A stretch of 64,000 nt of DNA from Serratia odorifera (GTDB taxonomy: Bacteria > Pseudomonadota > Gammaproteobacteria > Enterobacterales > Enterobacteriaceae), in contig NZ_LR134117.1 in assembly GCF_900635445.1 (NCBI RefSeq), forward strand, positions 868,001 to 932,000, given 5' to 3'. Positions 42,454-54,345 of the stretch are shown here, piece after piece (position 1 is the stretch's first letter; every line of letters starts with the position of its first letter). A program made the translations under genes and the position numbers. The notes under the pieces are model-generated. The model was not told where the DNA came from, did not search any database, and saw only the letters and a list, made by a program, of their open reading frames with translations.

Positions 42454-43732
42454 AGTTATCTCAGTTTTTGAATATGACCTGCTGGGGAGTGGAAAAACGG
42501 CTTCAGCTGGCGCAAAGCTGGTGCCTCAACAGGTTTTTAATTATTTAGAAGCACTTAGCCTGGCAAGCATTCAAGGAAGCCAGTTTCTCAAACTCACCTC
42601 TCGCTCAGGCTTCAAATTGCTTCAGGTGCAAAACTACGCGGGGATGCTTTCAACACCTCACGGTTTCCAGCTTGAGATACTGCCCAAGGTTGGTAAAAAC
42701 CTCACAGCAGCTAATGCGCGTGAAACATTGCTGACGATGCTAAGTCACCTGCCTGGGTTTCGACATATTCAAACCCAGCAGGCCACTCTTCAGGCACAGC
42801 GCATGCCTTTGCTCGAGATTTTTATCAGCCAGTTTTTGCAAAGTGTCAGCCAATTGCTTAAACAAGGTTTACGCTCCGACTATGTGAGCAAGGAAGGTAA
42901 CCTGGCTTTTATGCAGGGCAAGCTGATGCTTTCTGCACAGCTGCGACATAACGCAGTAAATCGCCATAAGTTCTGTGTCGATTATGATGACTATATGCCT
43001 GATTGTGCTGCCAATCGGCTCTTACACTCCGCACTGGATAAGTTACTTAGTCTGCAATTGTCATCAGAGAATCAACGCTGGCTTTACGAACTGCGCTTTG
43101 CGTTTGACGGGATTCCACTTAGCCGGGATATTGAAAGTGATATAAACAGCTTACGCCTCGAGCGCGGTATGGCTCATTACAACGAGCCAATGGCGTGGGC
43201 GCAATTGATCCTGAGAGGAATGAGCCCGAGTGCCTTGCAGGGAAATACCAAAGCGATATCCCTCTTGTTCCCTATGGAAGCGGTGTTTGAATCCTTTGTT
43301 GCACAAACCCTCCCCTACGAGCTTCCTCCTCACCTTGAAGTTCAGCCACAGATTTCCACTTATTCCCTTGTTAAACATGGATTTCAAGATTGCTTTAAGC
43401 TTCGCCCAGACTTGTTGATTCAGTCACGTCAACCGGTTCAAACCAAAATGGTGATGGATACGAAATGGAAGCTGGTGAATAGCAGCCAGCAAACAAACTC
43501 ACTATATGGACTGGCACAAGCTGACTTCTATCAAATGTTTGCCTACGGCCAAAAATATCTTGATGGGATTGGTGAAATGTATCTGATCTACCCTGCGCAT
43601 GACGGCTTTAGCCAGCCAATACAGCACCATTTTGCTTTCTCGGACACCTTAAAATTATGGGTTGTACCGTACCGGATAATGGCAAAGCGCGGTGAGAGGA
43701 TGATGTGGCCGAGTAGTGCATCCTACGAGTAG
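42446..43732 (+). CDS. mcrC: McrC-type endonuclease subunit
   Basis: A 428-aa protein. The N-terminal region contacts McrB. The C-terminal PD-(D/E)xK nuclease has LRPDLLIQS and VMDTKWKL, giving the D...DxK catalytic set. The whole follows the McrBC 5-methylcytosine restriction family. It cuts foreign modified DNA when stimulated by McrB translocation. The start overlaps mcrB. Confidence 0.85.
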   Translation: MGEVISVFEYDLLGSGKTASAGAKLVPQQVFNYLEALSLASIQGSQFLKLTSRSGFKLLQVQNYAGMLSTPHGFQLEILPKVGKNLTAANARETLLTMLSHLPGFRHIQTQQATLQAQRMPLLEIFISQFLQSVSQLLKQGLRSDYVSKEGNLAFMQGKLMLSAQLRHNAVNRHKFCVDYDDYMPDCAANRLLHSALDKLLSLQLSSENQRWLYELRFAFDGIPLSRDIESDINSLRLERGMAHYNEPMAWAQLILRGMSPSALQGNTKAISLLFPMEAVFESFVAQTLPYELPPHLEVQPQISTYSLVKHGFQDCFKLRPDLLIQSRQPVQTKMVMDTKWKLVNSSQQTNSLYGLAQADFYQMFAYGQKYLDGIGEMYLIYPAHDGFSQPIQHHFAFSDTLKLWVVPYRIMAKRGERMMWPSSASYE

Positions 43733-43977
43733 AAACCTATCCACATCTTTCGAATGGTCTTTTAAGCTAGTGAAATCATTATCAAGTAGACAAACTCGGC
43801 AAAAGCAACCTTTCATCACGGACATGGTGATCCGTCTTTGATAATGAGAAAAAAAATGATGTATAACATCGTACCATTTACGTGTTGTGTTAATGTAGCA
43901 TGACTTCTTTTATCATAAATTACATATAGTTGCGATTCTAAACTTTTAACAAAATTCCAATTAATGAGAGGTTTGTT

Positions 43978-46900
43978 GTGAGTCGATCAGAATACATTTA
44001 TCTAATTAAGTGTACTTCTTGGCTAACTAAATTTCTAACCCACCGTGGATTGAAGGTTACAGATAGCCGACCGTTATTTGAGTACCATGCAACCAATGAT
44101 GAGTATGAAGAACTTAAACGGTTACTCCGCGATGTAGGGCAGGCTGAAGGACTCAAATATGATAAAGGTTACGCAGCGTGTTTTACATTATTTAGCGCAG
44201 AATGGTACCGAAGGGATTATGAGCGAATTCATGGCTGGAGTTGGGAGCCTATCTATAATGTTCTTGGTTTATCTCTATCCTCTTCGGAACTGAGTCATAT
44301 TGTTCCAAAAGGTCTTGAAGACTACTGGAGACGCCCTGTTCGTTTTTATGACTCAGAACGACGTAACTTTTTAGGATCTCTGTTTAGTGAAGGCGGCTTG
44401 CCCTTCAAGCTTTTGAAAGAATCAGATAGCCGCTTCCACTCTGTTTTTTCCCGAATTCTTAATCAGTACGACCAATCTCACTCATCTGGATATTCAGCTT
44501 TAGCTTTAGTACAAGCAGTTGTCGATAAGTCACAGCTTCCAACTGTGTTCAAGGAAGACACATCAGTTGAGCTTATTGGTCGTATGGCTGATCAGCTTAT
44601 CTCACTTGTTCAGACTTACGACCTCAGTAATCATTCAGAACCCGTCAACGAACTTGACCGTGTTCACCCTAAATGGCGGGATAGTTTCCCAATGCCCTTA
44701 GATGATGAAACTGGCACCAGTTTCCTTAATGGCCTTTTGCGTACAGCCACTGTTGAAACTAGACCTCGATTACAAAAAAAAAGTAATACAACTGACTGTA
44801 ATTTCTATTGGTCAGAACAACACCCTGATGAGATTCAAGCACATATTTTCCTTCCGAATGAATTAACGTTTGCTATTTCCAGTGAGCCATCAACGACTCG
44901 TTTCGAACTTGCTGTTTATGAAGATGGTGAAGAAGTCGCCAGTCTGGGGCCCGCGTATGCCAGGCTTGATAAAACGCAGGCGATCGTCAGGCTCCGTAAA
45001 AGTGAAGTGAGATTTGTAAGACAACAAACAACTGCAAGCCTATCGCTGGTCGCTCGAGCGGGTGGCATCATTGTCGGCTCTATCAAGCTAGATAGAGGAG
45101 AAATTGCAGTTGGAGATGTTCCTTTGACGTTTGTGCGTGACGAGGATCGCTGGTTATTACAAGGTCAGGCTTCCTGTAGCGTGCATAGCAATGATGTACT
45201 CATCATTCTTCCTACGGAAGGCCGTCTGGCTTCGAAACATGAAGATTGTTCTTCTGATACTCGGGCGCTGGAACACCCTGTTTTGTCTATAAAAGGGCGA
45301 CAGGACGTCATTTTTGAAGGTAACGAAACGTATCGAATTCGAACAGGTCGTGAGCAGGTAAAACATCCTGAATTAGCTTTACAGGGAAATCAGTTAGCTT
45401 GGTTATGCAGCCCCTATGAAACATTTGTTGGAATACCCAGAGTCATTCACAAGTTTGCCACAGCACAGAGAATTGAATACGAACGTTTCCTAAGCGGAAA
45501 AAGTATTGATAAATGTGATTTACATGAAACAATGGGGGCACATTACCTTTCGATTCGAAATGAAGATAATGAAACATTATTACGCCGAAAAGTAGGGATT
45601 CTACCTTCGGATTTTCAGCTAGAAATTAAAAGCAGAGAACAAGCAAACGAGGGGGTGATAATTATTTCCACTCAACATCCTTGTTTATATAGATTAAAGG
45701 ATAAAACGCTCGAAGTTGGACGGAGCAAATCAGCAAATAAAACGGAAATAATGATTAAAGCGGAGGGAGTGCCACCTACTTCCGTTGTATTGCAGGTAAC
45801 CCCTAATCTTGCTGGTAATCCCATCGATATTATTCTGCCTTTCCCGACAAAGGGTTGTTTGGTACTTGATGTTAATGGCCAACACCTACGCAAAAATATA
45901 ACAATTAATGATCTGTTGGGGACCAGAGCATTTCTCTTTGGAAAAAATGGCGAGCCAGCCAGATTCCGCCTTGAACTGCGCCTAATGTCCAGAGCGAGAC
46001 TGCAGGCGTGGTATGAATGGCGTTATACCGCAGGCGAACGTCCAGTTGAACTCAATTTGTATAGTCTAAGAGAACATATTGAGAACCTGCTCTCTCTGGA
46101 GACCGGCATTGACCAGATTGTGGAAATGCGTATAGATGGCGCCGGGAGCGTACTTACCTGGCAAATTCGACGATACAAATACAGCCTTAACTACGACTAT
46201 GAAAGGCAGGTTCTTTTTAGCAGCTCAGTGAATACTCGCTCCGGGCAGACTCCTTCGCCAGTCATAATGCTGCTAAGCGAACCTGAAAGAAAACCTGTTT
46301 CTCTCACTTCGCGAATGAGCGAAGGTGTACCAGTTGGTGAATTTGAGCTGAGCTCTGTAATACAGAAAAATGGCCCTTGGCTGGTAGTTCCTAGAAAAGG
46401 TGAAGAAGCCGCTTTTCGACCATGTTTTATTCGCAGCGAACCACCATTACAAACTGAAGTTCACGCCATCCAATCGATGCAAAAAGCGACACAGCTTTTT
46501 AACCCTCGGTCAGACGTGAATACAATCACCTTGGTTCTCGATCAAATGGCAAGTAGCCCCTCGCATTCAGGCTGGCAGTTCTTGCGAAGCTTGTACGAGC
46601 AATACGGATATCTACCTCTGGCCACTTTCGAAGTATGGCGAGCACTTGTTCAACATCCGCAAGCGTTGGCAATGTCATTGTTTAAATTTGAAATGTCTGT
46701 TGAATATCTCAGCCGCATTGAAAATGAGTTTCCTATTTTCTGGGAGTGTTTACCCATTCTTGAGATTAAAGATGCAGCAGATAGATTTCGGGCCTTCCTG
46801 GCCCATAAAGGTGCGCCAGAAGAAATGCAGAAAAGATTGCTGAACAAAATGTATCAGCAATTGGGGACTATTTTTCCGGCCTATGCCAATGAAGTTCAGA

Positions 46901-47280
46901 AGTGGTTAAGTTTAGGTATACAACCGCGTCCAATACCTCATCCGACGATGAGAGATATTATTCAAGAGTGGTATCAGGATCTTCTGCGTGAGCATAGTGA
47001 ATCACGCTGGCCTGAATATGGCGGAGCTCAGCTTTGTCACTGGATCATGTCACAAAAAGACTCTGTGATTGATATTTCTCCTGACACAGAATACCGCTAC
47101 TCCGTTGTCTGGCTACCTGTATTTGCTGCCGCCGTTGCTAGCGGAAAAACAACATTTGAAAGTGTTTTTGGCCATGAGCCAGGCTCCTTATTTTTCTTAA
47201 GACAAGTCAGAGATTTTGACTCGCGTTGGTTTAACTCTATTTTCCAGTACAGCTTATTGCGTAATGTTGCCGAAAAATAA
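43978..47280 (+). CDS. druH: DruH, STY4851/ECs_5259-like protein of a type III Druantia system
   Basis: An 1100-aa protein with no recognised enzymatic motif. The start (YLIKCTSWLTKFLTHRG) and overall length match the STY4851/ECs_5259 family, named DruH in type III Druantia anti-phage systems, where it is found with the helicase DruE. It uses a GTG start behind GAGAGG. The middle contains many beta-rich segments and the C-terminus is helical. druE follows after 12 bases. The family call rests on length, opening sequence and its partner. Confidence 0.72.
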   Translation: MSRSEYIYLIKCTSWLTKFLTHRGLKVTDSRPLFEYHATNDEYEELKRLLRDVGQAEGLKYDKGYAACFTLFSAEWYRRDYERIHGWSWEPIYNVLGLSLSSSELSHIVPKGLEDYWRRPVRFYDSERRNFLGSLFSEGGLPFKLLKESDSRFHSVFSRILNQYDQSHSSGYSALALVQAVVDKSQLPTVFKEDTSVELIGRMADQLISLVQTYDLSNHSEPVNELDRVHPKWRDSFPMPLDDETGTSFLNGLLRTATVETRPRLQKKSNTTDCNFYWSEQHPDEIQAHIFLPNELTFAISSEPSTTRFELAVYEDGEEVASLGPAYARLDKTQAIVRLRKSEVRFVRQQTTASLSLVARAGGIIVGSIKLDRGEIAVGDVPLTFVRDEDRWLLQGQASCSVHSNDVLIILPTEGRLASKHEDCSSDTRALEHPVLSIKGRQDVIFEGNETYRIRTGREQVKHPELALQGNQLAWLCSPYETFVGIPRVIHKFATAQRIEYERFLSGKSIDKCDLHETMGAHYLSIRNEDNETLLRRKVGILPSDFQLEIKSREQANEGVIIISTQHPCLYRLKDKTLEVGRSKSANKTEIMIKAEGVPPTSVVLQVTPNLAGNPIDIILPFPTKGCLVLDVNGQHLRKNITINDLLGTRAFLFGKNGEPARFRLELRLMSRARLQAWYEWRYTAGERPVELNLYSLREHIENLLSLETGIDQIVEMRIDGAGSVLTWQIRRYKYSLNYDYERQVLFSSSVNTRSGQTPSPVIMLLSEPERKPVSLTSRMSEGVPVGEFELSSVIQKNGPWLVVPRKGEEAAFRPCFIRSEPPLQTEVHAIQSMQKATQLFNPRSDVNTITLVLDQMASSPSHSGWQFLRSLYEQYGYLPLATFEVWRALVQHPQALAMSLFKFEMSVEYLSRIENEFPIFWECLPILEIKDAADRFRAFLAHKGAPEEMQKRLLNKMYQQLGTIFPAYANEVQKWLSLGIQPRPIPHPTMRDIIQEWYQDLLREHSESRWPEYGGAQLCHWIMSQKDSVIDISPDTEYRYSVVWLPVFAAAVASGKTTFESVFGHEPGSLFFLRQVRDFDSRWFNSIFQYSLLRNVAEK

Positions 47281-47292
47281 AAAGGGACAATA

Positions 47293-50200
47293 ATGACTAC
47301 ACGCTATTTTTCTTCACTCATTGAACAATCACTCTCTCGCTCAACGGAAGCAACGCTTAGCATCATGGGCGTTACGAATCCTCAGCTCCGGAAGCATCTA
47401 GCCCAGCAGATGGGGGCAGATTGTGGCAAAGCAGGTTCTTTCCTTGCATCTCCAGTATTTGAACAAACATTTGGCTGGGAAGAATCAAACTACACCATGA
47501 AAATGCTGGCAACTGAAAAAACATTGCTGAGCAAAGAAGTCGTTGATTCTCTGGATAGTGAAAAAAATGGCCGCTATCGTTTTGGTGCTAACTGGAAACC
47601 ATTTACCCACCAGTTGGCTAGCTGGGAATCATTACTTGAGAAAAAGCATTCGGTTGTTGTTACCAGTGGGACAGGCTCCGGTAAAACAGAATGCTTTATG
47701 GTGCCTGTACTCGAGGATCTTTATCGCGAGTTACGCGATTGCGGCAATAAACCACTGGTGGGAGTAAGAGCGCTATTTCTCTATCCATTGAATGCTCTGA
47801 TTAATTCTCAGCGTGAGCGTCTGGATGCCTGGACACGTGGATTTGGGACCGGGGTTCGTTATTGCCTGTATAACGGCAACACAGAAGAACTACATGCCTC
47901 GGTAAAAAGCGAACAGGCAAACAGGCCTAATGAAGTTTTATCACGTGAGAAAATGCGCGAAGAGCCAGCACCAATACTGGTGACGAACGGTACCATGCTG
48001 GAATACATGATGGTTCGTCAGGTTGATGCTCCAATAATCCAGCAATCGAAAGCACAAAAATCATTACGCTGGATAGTTCTGGATGAAGCGCATACCTATG
48101 TCGGGTCTCAAGCTGCCGAGCTTGCCCTACAACTTCGTCGCGTAATGACTGCGTTCGGTGTCACGCCTGATGATGTTCGTTTTGTTGCAACGTCAGCCAC
48201 CATCGCAGGAAATGATGCAGAAAAACAGCTAAAAAAATTCTTATCTGAACTGTCAGGAATACCACAGGAACGTATTGATGTTTTAGGGGGCAATCGGGTT
48301 ATTCCTGAACTTGAGGCATGCAAAAATTATCCCTTCACCCTTGATGAGCTTGAGCATATACCAGACTCCGATTCCGATAAGGAAGGAATTAGCCTTGAGC
48401 GTTATAGTGCGTTAACACATTCCCCGGAAGCGCGCTATCTACGCGAGATGCTGGTTAGCCAACCTCGCCCCGTAAAACTAGATGTAATGAAGAAACGTTT
48501 AAACGAGCTGACAAAAAATCATTACACGCAACAGGAAATTTTACGCTGGATCGATCTCTGTACGGGTACAAGCCCCAACGCACAAGATCCTGCATTTCTC
48601 AAAGTAAGAGCACATATTTTTCAGCGTAATACCCAAGGGATATGGGCCTGTGCAGATAAAAACTGTACAGCGAAGCACAACACGGCCCTGGAAAAGAATT
48701 GGCCCTTTGGCTATGTGTATGTGAATCAGCGACAAAATTGCCAGTGTGGTAGCCCTGTTTTTGAGCTTTCATTCTGTAATGAGTGCAACGAACCGCACCT
48801 GTTGGCGAAGGATAAAAAAGGTAAGCTCGTACAGTGGGACAATAAAGGTGGGGATGAATTCTCGCTTCATGATGACGTCCCAGATGACTTTGAAACTTCG
48901 GGAGAGAAAGTTCAAAAAGAACATGCATTCCAGGCTCCGCAAATCATTGCGCCAGAATGTAATACTGAGGCTGGATATATAATCCAGCGGCTCGATCGTA
49001 ATACTCGCAGTATTGGTGTTGTTCGTGAAGACAGCATTCCTTTGGCAATCAACGAAAGTGAACAAATTTGCAGTGCCAGCAACTGTGGTTATAAAGGCGG
49101 GAAAGGTCAGTCCCCCTTTAGACGCGCTTTGCTAGGAGGACCTTTTATGTCACGAATATTGTGCCCACGGTGTTGGAATACTGCCAGGATTTCGCCAGCG
49201 ATGAAGGTAAAGAAGGTGTAGGTCCACTATCTTTGCCGGGACGAGGGCGGCGGCTGATAACCTTTACCGATAGCCGTCAGGGAACGGCACGGATGGCAGT
49301 AAGGATGCAGCAAGAAGCTGAACGTAGCCGTTTGCGTGGTAGTGTGGTGGATATACTTTTCCTGGCATCAGAGAAAACAGGCTGTAAATACTCCTAATGC
49401 ACTGGCTGATGTAACGAAACTGGTCGAGATGGCTAAACAGGCCAGAGATGAGGCGAAAAACCTGCGTGACTGGGATATGCCGGAAGAGGCAATTCTCTCT
49501 GAAGAAAAAGCGGAACGTATTGAACAGGCCATACAAAAAGCAACAGGTGGAAAAGTTAATACCGTTTTAACCTCGCTAACCTGGCAAGAAATGATTAATG
49601 ATCTTAAAGATAAGGCAGATATCCAAGGCTCGATTCTGCAGTACAACCACTATCTTAAACCTGAGATTTTCACTGAAAACAGCGGGCCTCTGAAGCTTTC
49701 AGACATGCTTTTATTCCGTGAATTTATGCGTCGACCGAAGCGAACCAATAGCCTTGAAACGCAAGGGCTGGTGCAGGTTGGTTATCAAGGGTTGGAGAAG
49801 GTACATAAAACCCCTGTCCACTGGCAGGAACAAGATCTAACTCTGGAGGACTGGCGTGATTTTCTGAAAGTCACACTGGATTTTTATGTCAGAGAAAGCA
49901 ACTTCATCCAACTGGATTTAGAACTGAAGAACTGGATTGGCAGCCGTTTCTCATCGAAATTTGTACGCAACCCTGAATCAAAAGACCCTGACGATAACCA
50001 GGTCAAACGTTGGCCACAAATTCGGCATGGCAATGTCACCCATCGCTTGGTTAAGCTACTAATACTCGGAGCAAAATTCAGCACCGTAAACACGGTTACC
50101 ATCGATATAGTTAACGCATGGTTGAAAGAGGCCTGGCTTCAATTAACCGGCCCTCTGGCTGTGTTAAAACCAGACGGTAACCGTTTTTACTTGCCGAAAA

Positions 50201-53200
50201 AACATCTGACATTTTCTCTGGTTCAAAAGGCGAGTATTTGCCCTGTTACCAATAAATTGTTGGATACCACTTTCAAAGGACTCACCCCGTACCTACCCAG
50301 ACATATCCCGTTTGAACGCCTGACCAATACGCAATATAGCGCCTATATGGCCCAGGAAGTTATGCTACCTGAAGTCTGGGAACACGATCATTCGCAGTTA
50401 GATTATGCCGAAGGGTTGGCACAAGTCCGGGAATGGGTATCGCAAGACCCACTTGTCGCTCATTTACGCTCGCAAAACGTCTGGACGGATATTAACGACC
50501 GCGTGGTGGAAGGAGGCTTTTACTACCGCACTGCTGAGCATTCAGCACAACAATCAGCAGATCGTCTGCAAAGCTACGAAAAAATGTTTAAAAACGGGCA
50601 GCTCAATGTCCTTAACTGTTCGACTACTATGGAAATGGGCGTGGACATTGGCGGTATTTCCGCCGTAGTGATGAATAACGTCCCTCCTCATCCTGCAAAC
50701 TATTTACAGCGTGCGGGGCGAGCCGGACGTAGTAAAGAATCCCGCGCAACCTCCTACACGCTGTGTAAAGGGAACCCACACGATCAGCAGGTTTTCGCCA
50801 ATCCTCTCTGGCCATTTGAGACCGTGATCCCCGCACCGATGGTGGCAATGAACTCGGAACGATTGGTACAACGCCACGTTAATTCGCTTCTGCTGTCAGA
50901 ATATTTGTGTCATGTAGTGGGAGAAACTAAGAAAGAAAAAACCAACCTGAATAGCGAATGGTTCTTTGGTGAAGAGTTTGGGCAGTCTGTATGTAACAGC
51001 TTTAAGATTTGGCTTGAACGCCCGACCCTGACAATTGATGACGCGCTTGAGCGTCTGGTAAAGGGTACCGCGCTGCATGGTGCAAGGCCGGAATTATTGC
51101 GGGAAAAAACTTTCCATGCGATTACTAATTTACAGAAACGTTGGCTGGGGATTTTCCAGGACCTCGTGAAACAGGAAAAGGAATCACAGCCAAATACTCC
51201 ATATCGTAAGCGCCTGGAACTGGAGAAAAAACGGCATTGCGATGAGTATCTATTGCGCGACTTGGCAGCGCGAACGTTCCTACCTGGCTATGGTTTCCCG
51301 ACGGACGTTGTGAACTTTGATAACTTCACTATGGAAGACTATATCCGCGAGAAAACGTATAAAAGCCGTAATAAGAGTGACCGTGAAGATAACGTTTCAC
51401 GTTATAAAGGACTGCCTTCACGCAACCTGTCTGTTGCCATTCGTGAATATGCGCCAGGGGCGGAGATCATTCTGGACGGACGTGTGTTCCGTTCCGCTGG
51501 TGTATCACTGCATTGGCACAATCTCAATGCTGATACCAATGAAGTCCAACGGTTGGACCGAGCCTGGCGGTGCCAGAAATGCGGTACGTTAGGCTATGAA
51601 GAAGGTATTGGTAGCTCAATAGAATTATTCTGCACTAACGGCGACTGCGGTGAGCGAATTACTCGTGACAACACTCGACAGGTGCTACAGCCCGCTGGGT
51701 TTGTCACTGATGCTTATGATTCGGTAACGAACAACATCGAAACGATGAAATTTATCCCGGTAGTTCCGGCATGGGTATTTGTTAAGGCGGAGCGTTTGCC
51801 ACTACCAAACCCGGAGATGGGCTTTATGGCTTCAGGCGCTAATGGGCATGTATTCCAGCAGAGTATGGGCGAGGGTGGGCATGGTTATGCACTGTGCCTG
51901 AGCTGCGGTCGCGCGGAGTCGATGATAAGCGAAAAAGACGCGCCAAAATCAATGGAGGCGCATTATCCGCCACGTCCAGGAAAAGCCGACCGTGACAGCC
52001 AGAATCAGCGAATTATTTGTCCTGGTTCTACCGCATTAAATACCAAAGTCACCCTGGGAGCGTTAGCACGTACCGATGTATTTGAACTGATTTTACGTCG
52101 TCCACAGGACGGTGAGTATATCCCTGATAGCTCAGAGGAAGGGCGTATTGTTGCTATGACGCTGGCTGTTGCGCTGCGTCGGGCGCTTGCGGGTGTACTG
52201 GGTGTTTCTGCTGCGGAGTTGGGCTATGCCGTGCGTCCGGTCAGGTTGGAGAGCGAGGAATCAGTACTGGCAGTTCAGCTTTACGACGTCATCAGCGGCG
52301 GTGCGGGGTTTGCTTCCAGTGCACCATTGCATATCGAAGCGATACTGCAGGGAATGGTCAAACAGCTAGGGTGCACCCACTGCGATACCGCCTGTAGCGA
52401 TTGTTTACTCGATTCGCAAACGCGTCACGATCATGACCATCTGGATCGCAAAGCTGCACTGGCCTGGCTAGGGGATGATTTCAGCCACTATATTGGTTTG
52501 CCAGACGAGGTGAAATTCTCGCTACCCGATGCGCAGTATTGCCCTGGTACAATTGAGGATGCAGTCCGTCGCGCAATTAACGAAGGAGCCGATAAACTCA
52601 CACTATGGATGAACGGGCCGCTCAACGAATGGGATTTATATGCCCGACAGTTCCGCGCAGCAATCCATAACTACCGGCTTAAAGATAATGTCGCGGTTGA
52701 GATTGTCATTCCCGCTAGTATTGACGATCCGGAGGTGTTGCACGAACTGGCGCAGTTTGCGGCTATTGGCGTGCGGTTGTGCCATGCCGAACAGGAAGTG
52801 TCATTCCCTATTGTGGCGCAGATCGCTTTCGCCGATCGTGTCATAACGCTAGCATCACGCAGCCAGCAAGCCACGGTGCCGGGACCGCACTGGCATCAGA
52901 ATGACGAGCTGGTGGTTCGCAGCCAATGCTATCGCCCTACTGCTCTGCGTGAGTTTGCACTACCAGCAACCACAGCGAACTATACTGAGCTGGTGAAAGA
53001 CATTCAAATTCATAAAGAGTTGAATGGCCCGTTTTCGCAGTTTGGCCAACGCTTCTGGGATGTGCTTTTTGACGACCATGAAAAAGTACAAAACCTGATG
53101 AAAACAAACCGAATTACCCATATTCACTATACCGATCGCTATCTGCAAAACCCGGTTGCGCTGGCATTACTGAGCGCTTTACTTAAGCCTCTGAAAACCT

Positions 53201-53619
53201 TAATGACCAAAGATGCGGAAGTAGTGATTGATACCTTATTCAAAAACAAAGATCGCCCAGGCAATCGACCGTCCCACGACTGGATGAGTGAAGCTGATTT
53301 TCAGGATTTTGCTGACCAGTGGTTTGCTGCATCAATGGGTAAGGCGGCTGACATAACGGTCTTCGACTACCCACGAGATATTCCACATCATCGCAAATTG
53401 ATGGTGAATTTTGACAATGGCCAGGTGCTGAAGATCCGCTTTGATCAGGGGATGGGCTACTGGCGTATCGACTTCCCATATGTCTGGCGCAGCTTTGACT
53501 TCAATGATGATGTTACTTCTCAGCTCCACAAAATGGCTAAAGCTTGTATGGAAGGAAAGGTGATTAACGGAGAGGAAAACTGGTCAACGGATGTGGTAGT
53601 TGAAGTGATGGAGCCTTAA
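47293..53619 (+). CDS. druE: DruE, DEAH-box helicase with DUF1998 (two compensating apparent indels)
   Basis: About 2108 aa after correction, the size of DruE. The helicase core has TSGTGSGKTEC (Walker A) near residue 137, WIVLDEAHTYVGS, FVATSATIAG, and far downstream TMEMGVDIGGI and QRAGRAGRSKESRA (motif VI). The C-terminal DUF1998 region has DVISGGAGFASSAP and the cysteine cluster CTHCDTACSDCLLD. The frame breaks at T4 (49143-49146, one T missing, restoring GPFYVTNIVPT) and at A4 (49374-49377, one A too many, restoring ASEKQAVNTPN). These cancel out, so the gene is probably intact. Druantia blocks phage by an unresolved mechanism. Confidence 0.8.
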
Positions 53620-53627
53620 GGGATTAT

Positions 53628-53662
53628 CGCTCCCGACGCGTTGTCGGGAGCGTTTATTTTTT
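53628..53662 (+). terminator. Intrinsic terminator of druE
   Basis: A perfect 10-bp stem (CGCTCCCGAC with GTCGGGAGCG), loop GCGTT, followed by TTTATTTTTT. It lies 9 bases after the stop codon. Confidence 0.9.
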
Positions 53663-53739
53663 AAGTATTTTAATGTATGTGATTCATAAGCATATGGTGG
53701 TACGAGATGATTACAACAGGGTCGCTATGCCGTTTTATT

Positions 53740-53782
53740 ATCGTATTAAAGGTGACCGCCTGAGCGATCACCTTTAATACGA
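53740..53782. repeat. Long perfect inverted repeat between druE and ptuB
   Basis: A 16-bp perfect stem (ATCGTATTAAAGGTGA and its complement) with an 11-base loop whose outer bases also pair. There is no T-run on the plus strand. It lies between convergent genes and may be a protein site, a bidirectional transcription block or the end of a small element. Confidence 0.6.
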
Positions 53783-53834
53783 TGGCAGTTACACAGAATT
53801 AAGGACAGGCTTTTTACATGGTCAAAATATAGCG

Positions 53835-54255
53835 TCACGCTGCATCCAAACTTCGGTCAATTAGATAGTCATCAGCGCCAATTTTTGTAAGCTGAGCTCG
53901 GACTGCACGACTAAATGGTGCATCAGCTCGAGTCTTCATTCGTAATTTTTCAATTTGACGTTCTATATTTTTCATTGGTGCATTATCGCCAAACGGCTCT
54001 AATTCTAAAGCAGACTGCTGAATAATTTCGAATAACTCCTTTGCATCCCTCATGACCTCAAATCGAGCTTCTCGCATCTTTTCCAGATTAAGTCCATAAA
54101 AAATACCAGATTTTCTTACTCTCACCGCAGGGATTCCGACACAAAGTTGGCTTGGTTTAAATCTACCATTATCATCATAATCTATATAAGTTAGATCCGC
54201 TTTAATAACTGGGTCCAACAAAACGACCATTTCATTCTCAACACATCGATTATCC
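53835..54255 (-). pseudogene. ptuB: PtuB-like HNH nuclease, C-terminal part (cut off by IS66)
   Basis: Second half of the split nuclease gene. Joined across the 8-bp target duplication to 58852-59273, the frame continues without a break (SSKASWDNRCVENEMVVLLD) and gives 280 aa. This half has LLDPVIKADLTYIDYDDNG and a helical tail, with the run GIFYGLNLEKMREAR, as in C-termini of TIGR02646/PtuB-like HNH proteins. Separated from its start, it cannot be made as part of the nuclease. Confidence 0.65.
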
Positions 54256-54263
54256 CATGAGGC
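54256..54263. repeat. 8-bp target duplication, left copy
   Basis: CATGAGGC directly left of the IS66-family end, repeated exactly at 58852-58859 on the right. Eight bases is the normal IS66-family duplication. Confidence 0.92.
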
Positions 54264-54309
54264 GTAAGCGCTCCATTAGCACCGTCTTCACCTGTGTTTC
54301 CCTGTTCAC

Positions 54310-54343
54310 GATAATGTCCACTTTCGCGAAAATGGACATTATC
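54310..54343. repeat. Palindrome near the left end of the IS66-family element
   Basis: An 11-bp stem GATAATGTCCA with TGGACATTATC encloses the smaller palindrome TTTCGCGAAA. It precedes the chimeric tnpA and, with TGTTCACG just before it, resembles the end of an IS21-family element rather than IS66 DNA. Confidence 0.6.
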
Positions 54344-54345
54344 CC

